Source of the DNA: Ruminococcus sp. UBA3665
Lineage (GTDB): Bacteria; Bacillota; Clostridia; Oscillospirales; Ruminococcaceae
Length of the DNA: 8,199 nt
Assembly (NCBI GenBank): GCA_002373165.1
Contig: DFJS01000055.1
Location: 1 to 8,199, forward strand
Direction of reading: 5' to 3'
Numbering within the stretch: position 1 is the stretch's first letter; every line of letters begins with the position of its first letter. The position numbers and the translations under genes were made by a program. Under the pieces are notes generated by a model. The model had not been told where the DNA came from, made no database searches, and saw only the letters and a program-made list of their open reading frames with translations. Below, piece after piece: positions 5,621 to 8,199 of this stretch.

Positions 5621-6598
5621 ATGAAGAAAATAAAAATCATGAATCTGGAACTGGAACAGACTGCCGCGCTCGCTCCTATGGCCGGCGTGGCAGATGCTTC
5701 CTATAGAATATTATGCGCCGAAATGGGCGCGGTCATGACCGTCAGCGAAATGATTTCCGCCAAAGGCCTCTGCTACGACAGCAGAGGCAGTGCCGAACTC
5801 TGCCGTATTTCCGAAGCCGAACGCCCTATGGGTCTGCAATTGTTCGGCAGTGAACCGGAATTTATTGCCAGAGCTGTAAATCTGATTCAGGAATATCATC
5901 CGGATTGGATTGATCTGAATATGGGCTGTCCGGTACCCAAAGTCGTCAATACAGGGGCAGGTTCGGCACTCATGAGAACGCCCGGCCTTGCCGCAGACTG
6001 CATCAGAGCTGCCGTGAAAGAAGCTTCTGTTCCGGTATCAGTAAAAATGCGCATCGGCTGGGATGACGGACAGATCAATGCAGTTGAATTCGCACAGATG
6101 TGCGAATCTTCCGGCGCGGCATTCCTGACCGTTCACGGCCGGACCAGACAGCAGTTATATTCCGGAAAAGCTGACTGGACTGTCATCCGTCAGGTGAAAG
6201 AAGCCGTGAAAATTCCGGTCATCGGAAACGGCGATGTAAAATCTGCTCCTGACTGTCAGCGCATGTATGCAGAAACAGGTGTTGATTTAGTCGCTGTCGG
6301 CCGGGCAACTTACGGCAATCCGTGGATTTTTAAAGAAATATCGGCTTATTTTAAAAATCAGGAATATATTCCTCCTTCGCCGGAAGAGCGTATGCAGCTG
6401 ATGCTAAGGCATATCCGCATGATTCTGGAACATAGTCAGAAGCCGCCGCAGTTAGCCATCCGGGAAGCCCGGAAACATGCCTCCTGGTACCTGACAGGCA
6501 TGAAAAATGCCGCTTCTTTCCGGGCAAGATGCTATCAGCTCAGTTCTCTGGAAGAAGCCGAAAAAATGGCAGAAGAATTTCTTCAGGCCAATTTGTGA
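5621..6598 (+). CDS. dusB: tRNA-dihydrouridine synthase (DusB-like)
   Basis: This 325-residue flavoenzyme reduces uridine to 5,6-dihydrouridine in tRNA using FMN and NAD(P)H, in the cytoplasm. The N-terminal TIM barrel begins with APMAGVAD (18-25). The catalytic cysteine is C103 in LNMGCPVPKV (99-108). FMN-binding positions are visible as K142 (VSVKMRIGW), H172-R174 (TVHGRTRQQLYSG), GNGDV (202-206) and GRATYGNPWIF (227-237). The C-terminal helical tRNA-binding domain covers about 255-325. Length and motifs match the DusB/Nifr3 subgroup, the usual single Dus type in Firmicutes. The subgroup letter is less sure than the family. The start at 5621 has AGGAGA seven bases upstream and lies just after the promoter. 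An in-frame extension to 5426 would run through the promoter and antisense to the DUF421 gene, so it is rejected. A 9 bp perfect inverted repeat lies inside the gene at 5766-5788. Confidence 0.94.
   Translation: MKKIKIMNLELEQTAALAPMAGVADASYRILCAEMGAVMTVSEMISAKGLCYDSRGSAELCRISEAERPMGLQLFGSEPEFIARAVNLIQEYHPDWIDLNMGCPVPKVVNTGAGSALMRTPGLAADCIRAAVKEASVPVSVKMRIGWDDGQINAVEFAQMCESSGAAFLTVHGRTRQQLYSGKADWTVIRQVKEAVKIPVIGNGDVKSAPDCQRMYAETGVDLVAVGRATYGNPWIFKEISAYFKNQEYIPPSPEERMQLMLRHIRMILEHSQKPPQLAIREARKHASWYLTGMKNAASFRARCYQLSSLEEAEKMAEEFLQANL
5766..5788 (+). repeat. Perfect inverted repeat inside the dus coding region
   Basis: GCCTCTGCT (5766-5774) and AGCAGAGGC (5780-5788) are exact inverted complements around the loop ACGAC. 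The mRNA would form a stable 9 bp hairpin about 145 bases into the gene. No T-tract follows, so it is not an intrinsic terminator. It may be a chance result of codons for GLCYDSRG or a local translation pause. Confidence 0.6.
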
Positions 6599-6602
6599 AA
6601 AG

Positions 6603-6629
6603 CTCCCTGCTCCCGGCAGGGAGTTTTTT
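6603..6629 (+). terminator. Rho-independent terminator of the dus gene
   Basis: CTCCCTGC (6603-6610) pairs perfectly with GCAGGGAG (6616-6623) around a TCCCG loop, followed by six T residues (6624-6629). It begins four bases after the stop codon. Confidence 0.95.
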
Positions 6630-6701
6630 GTAAGATATGCGATAAGCAGTAAAAGCGATTTTGTGCAGAGAGCAGATTTTTTAAAAATTAACAAAAAATA
6701 C

Positions 6702-6730
6702 TTGTCTTTTTTGAAATTATCTGCTATGAT
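6702..6730 (+). promoter_or_regulatory. Promoter of the tandem CAP-domain genes
   Basis: TTGTCT (6702-6707) and TATGAT (6725-6730) are separated by 17 bp, with TGC directly before the -10 box as an extended -10 element. The upstream sequence is strongly A/T-rich with A and T runs, like an UP element. Transcription would start near 6737, leaving a leader of about 35 nt to the GTG start. The pair of CAP genes has only 19 bases between them and no second promoter, so they are probably one operon. Confidence 0.75.
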
Positions 6731-6771
6731 AAAAGTAATAAGATAATATCTCATATCAAGGAGGAATTTTT

Positions 6772-7536
6772 GTGAAATTTAAAAAAAAGATAGCGGTACT
6801 GCTTGCCGCCGGAATAATTCTGTCCGGAACAGCAGGCTATTCTGTTTCCGTACCGGTATCTGCAATCGATTGCACGGAAGAAATGTTTAAAATGCTGGCC
6901 ATGATTAATCAGGCGCGTTCAGAAGCCGGAGCTTCTTCGCTGACCGCTACTGCAACAATGACCCGTGCGGCAACTGCCCGCATTCAGGAAGTGACCGAAA
7001 ATTTTTCCAATCTTCGGCCAAACGGCAGTCAGGGCTATACAATTATGGATGATTTCGATATCGATTACACCATCGGCGGCGAAAACGATGCCTTCGGCTA
7101 TAGTACTGCTGAAAAAATGATGGATGCTTTTCTCAACTCTGAAAAACATAAGGAAAAAATTATCGATTCCCGATGGAATTATGTAGGAGTCAGCGTGACA
7201 GAATACAACGGAAAAGTATACTGGGTACAGCTGTTTGCAGATGAGGTCGGCGCAGATACTCTGCCAATCAGTCAGCCGACAGTCACTTCCCCCGAATTAG
7301 GCGATGTCAACGGCGACGGCCTTATCAATGCACAGGATGCCGCTTTGATTTTAACCGATTCGGCACGAATTGGTTCCGGATATTCCGGGGTGCTGTACGG
7401 CGAACAGCAGCAGCGTGCAGATCTGGACGGCGACAGCAAGCGGACTGCTTCCGATGCGGCTATGATTTTAAAATATTCTGCTTATCTGGGAACAAACGGA
7501 AAGCAGTCACTGAAAGAATTTTTTGGTTTATCTTGA
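6772..7536 (+). CDS. Secreted CAP/SCP-domain protein with C-terminal dockerin
   Basis: This 254-residue exported protein starts at GTG, supported by AAGGAGG (6758-6764) seven bases upstream. Residues 1-31 are a signal peptide (KFKKK, hydrophobic core AVLLAAGIIL, cleavage likely after PVSA). A bacterial CAP (SCP/PR1-like) domain spans about 37-160. It shows INQARSEAGASSL (45-57), repeated Ala-Arg turns, FSNLRPNGSQGY (78-89), GGENDAFG (102-109), FLNSEKHKEKI (120-130) and YVGVSV...VYWVQLF (137-155). The usual first histidine (FSH in most bacterial members) is N80, while E104 and H126 are kept. The Trp normally before the SxxH motif is F120. After a short linker, residues 177-240 form a type I dockerin with loops D178-N180-D182-D189 and D217-D219-D221-D228. 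It would be anchored on a cohesin scaffold outside the cell. Bacterial CAP proteins have no agreed biochemical activity. Confidence 0.9.
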   Translation: MKFKKKIAVLLAAGIILSGTAGYSVSVPVSAIDCTEEMFKMLAMINQARSEAGASSLTATATMTRAATARIQEVTENFSNLRPNGSQGYTIMDDFDIDYTIGGENDAFGYSTAEKMMDAFLNSEKHKEKIIDSRWNYVGVSVTEYNGKVYWVQLFADEVGADTLPISQPTVTSPELGDVNGDGLINAQDAALILTDSARIGSGYSGVLYGEQQQRADLDGDSKRTASDAAMILKYSAYLGTNGKQSLKEFFGLS

Positions 7537-7555
7537 TGAATAAGGGGAATTTGTT

Positions 7556-8199
7556 ATGAAATTTATGAAATGTACAGCAGTTTTGCTTGCAGCAGGAATT
7601 ATTGCTTCCAGCTCTTTGTATGCGCCGGTATCTGTATCGGCTCTGGATTATGATGCGGAAACTGCCAGAATGATTCAACTGATTAATGAGGCTCGTCAGC
7701 AGGAAGGAGTATCTTCATTACAGTCTAATGATCTGATGACTCGCGCTGCCATGGCACGTGCTCAGGAACAGCTGACTGATTTTTCCAATCTTCGGCCGGA
7801 CGGCAGTCAGGGCTATACCATCATGGCGGAATATAATATTTCCTATACGGCAGGTGCAGAAAATTCTGCCTACGGATTCAATACTGCTGAAAAAATGCTG
7901 AATGCTTTTCTGAGTCGTGATGAGTATAAGGCAAAAATTGTAGATTCCCGTTGGAATTATGTAGGAATAGGCATCGCAGAAAAAGGAACAAGAGTGTATT
8001 GGGTACAGTTATTTGCAGATCAAGTAGGTTCAGCTCCCGAACCCGAAACAACTGAATCTACTACAACGACTACAACCACTACTACGTCTACAACAACGAC
8101 TACTTCCACTACATCTACAAGCACCACCACGACAACGACATCCACAACTCCTCAAACGACTACCACAACTCCGCAGACGACTACTACCACTCCCCAGAC
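7556..8199 (+). CDS. Secreted CAP/SCP-domain protein with Thr-rich linker; 3' end outside window
   Basis: The first 214 codons of an exported protein are present, and the frame stays open to the window edge. Residues 1-29 are a signal peptide (MKFMKCTAVLLAAGIIASSS, cleavage likely after SVSA). The CAP domain (about 33-157) aligns without gaps to the preceding gene over its central part: FSNLRPDGSQGYTIM (76-90), GAENSAYG (100-107) and DSRWNYVGIGI (130-140). Two positions of the family are altered: N78 in place of the FSH histidine and Y124 in place of the SxxH histidine. E102 of the GAEN motif is kept. From residue 165 the protein is nearly all Thr and Ser with PQ interruptions, an extended linker typical of modular secreted proteins in Ruminococcus. 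A dockerin or wall anchor beyond the window is expected but not seen. The ATG at 7556 has AAGGGGA (7542-7548) seven bases upstream and lies 19 bases after the previous stop codon. Confidence 0.9.
   Translation, partial: MKFMKCTAVLLAAGIIASSSLYAPVSVSALDYDAETARMIQLINEARQQEGVSSLQSNDLMTRAAMARAQEQLTDFSNLRPDGSQGYTIMAEYNISYTAGAENSAYGFNTAEKMLNAFLSRDEYKAKIVDSRWNYVGIGIAEKGTRVYWVQLFADQVGSAPEPETTESTTTTTTTTTSTTTTTSTTSTSTTTTTTSTTPQTTTTTPQTTTTTPQ
8150..8199 (+). repeat. 21-bp tandem repeat in the Thr-rich linker (PQTTTTT units)
   Basis: Units of seven codons encoding PQTTTTT occupy 8150-8170 and 8171-8191, and a third starts at 8192 and runs off the window. They lie within a wider ACN-codon tract that begins at 8048. 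Synonymous bases differ between units, so they are not freshly copied. Such tracts are prone to length change by slippage or recombination. Confidence 0.8.

Noticed and set aside
8048..8199. Tandem repeats at the right edge as a CRISPR array
   Set aside because: The repeats are in frame, encode Thr and PQ units, and have no unique spacers.

Overview
The window looks like chromosome of a gut or rumen Firmicute of the Ruminococcus type (Oscillospiraceae). This rests on type I dockerin modules on two secreted proteins, a Thr/Pro/Gln-rich linker on a third, strong AGGAGG-type ribosome binding sites and compact spacing with Rho-independent terminators. Genus assignment is inference from protein style only; there is no rRNA or tRNA here to confirm it.

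Layout, left to right. (1) The 3' part of groEL runs in from the left edge (1-969) and ends in a strong terminator. (2) Two nucleotides after that terminator's T-tract a full-consensus sigma-A type promoter begins, driving an AI-2E family membrane protein (1105-2301). (3) A second full-consensus promoter overlaps the end of that gene and drives a small HD-domain phosphohydrolase-like protein (2372-2926), which has its own terminator. (4) A secreted dockerin protein follows (3069-4385); its N-terminal part is an internally duplicated domain I do not recognise. (5) A minus-strand pair, a DUF421/YetF-like membrane protein and a DUF4363 protein (5496 down to 4442), overlaps by four bases and converges on gene 4 across a symmetrical hairpin terminator. 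(6) A tRNA-dihydrouridine synthase (5621-6598) lies divergently, with its own promoter and terminator. (7) Two tandem, recently related secreted CAP/SCP-domain genes follow. The first (6772-7536) ends in a dockerin. The second (7556 to the window edge) runs into a Thr-rich linker and is cut by the window.

Housekeeping genes (groEL, dus) are interleaved with cell-envelope and secreted accessory genes. The dockerin proteins carry no recognisable glycoside hydrolase. They would be non-catalytic or regulatory passengers of a cohesin scaffold encoded elsewhere. The most interesting material is the duplicated unknown domain fused to a dockerin, and the tandem CAP pair in which conserved histidines of the family have been lost stepwise. 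I see no CRISPR array, insertion sequence, tRNA or rRNA. No gene-free stretch exceeds about 175 bases.
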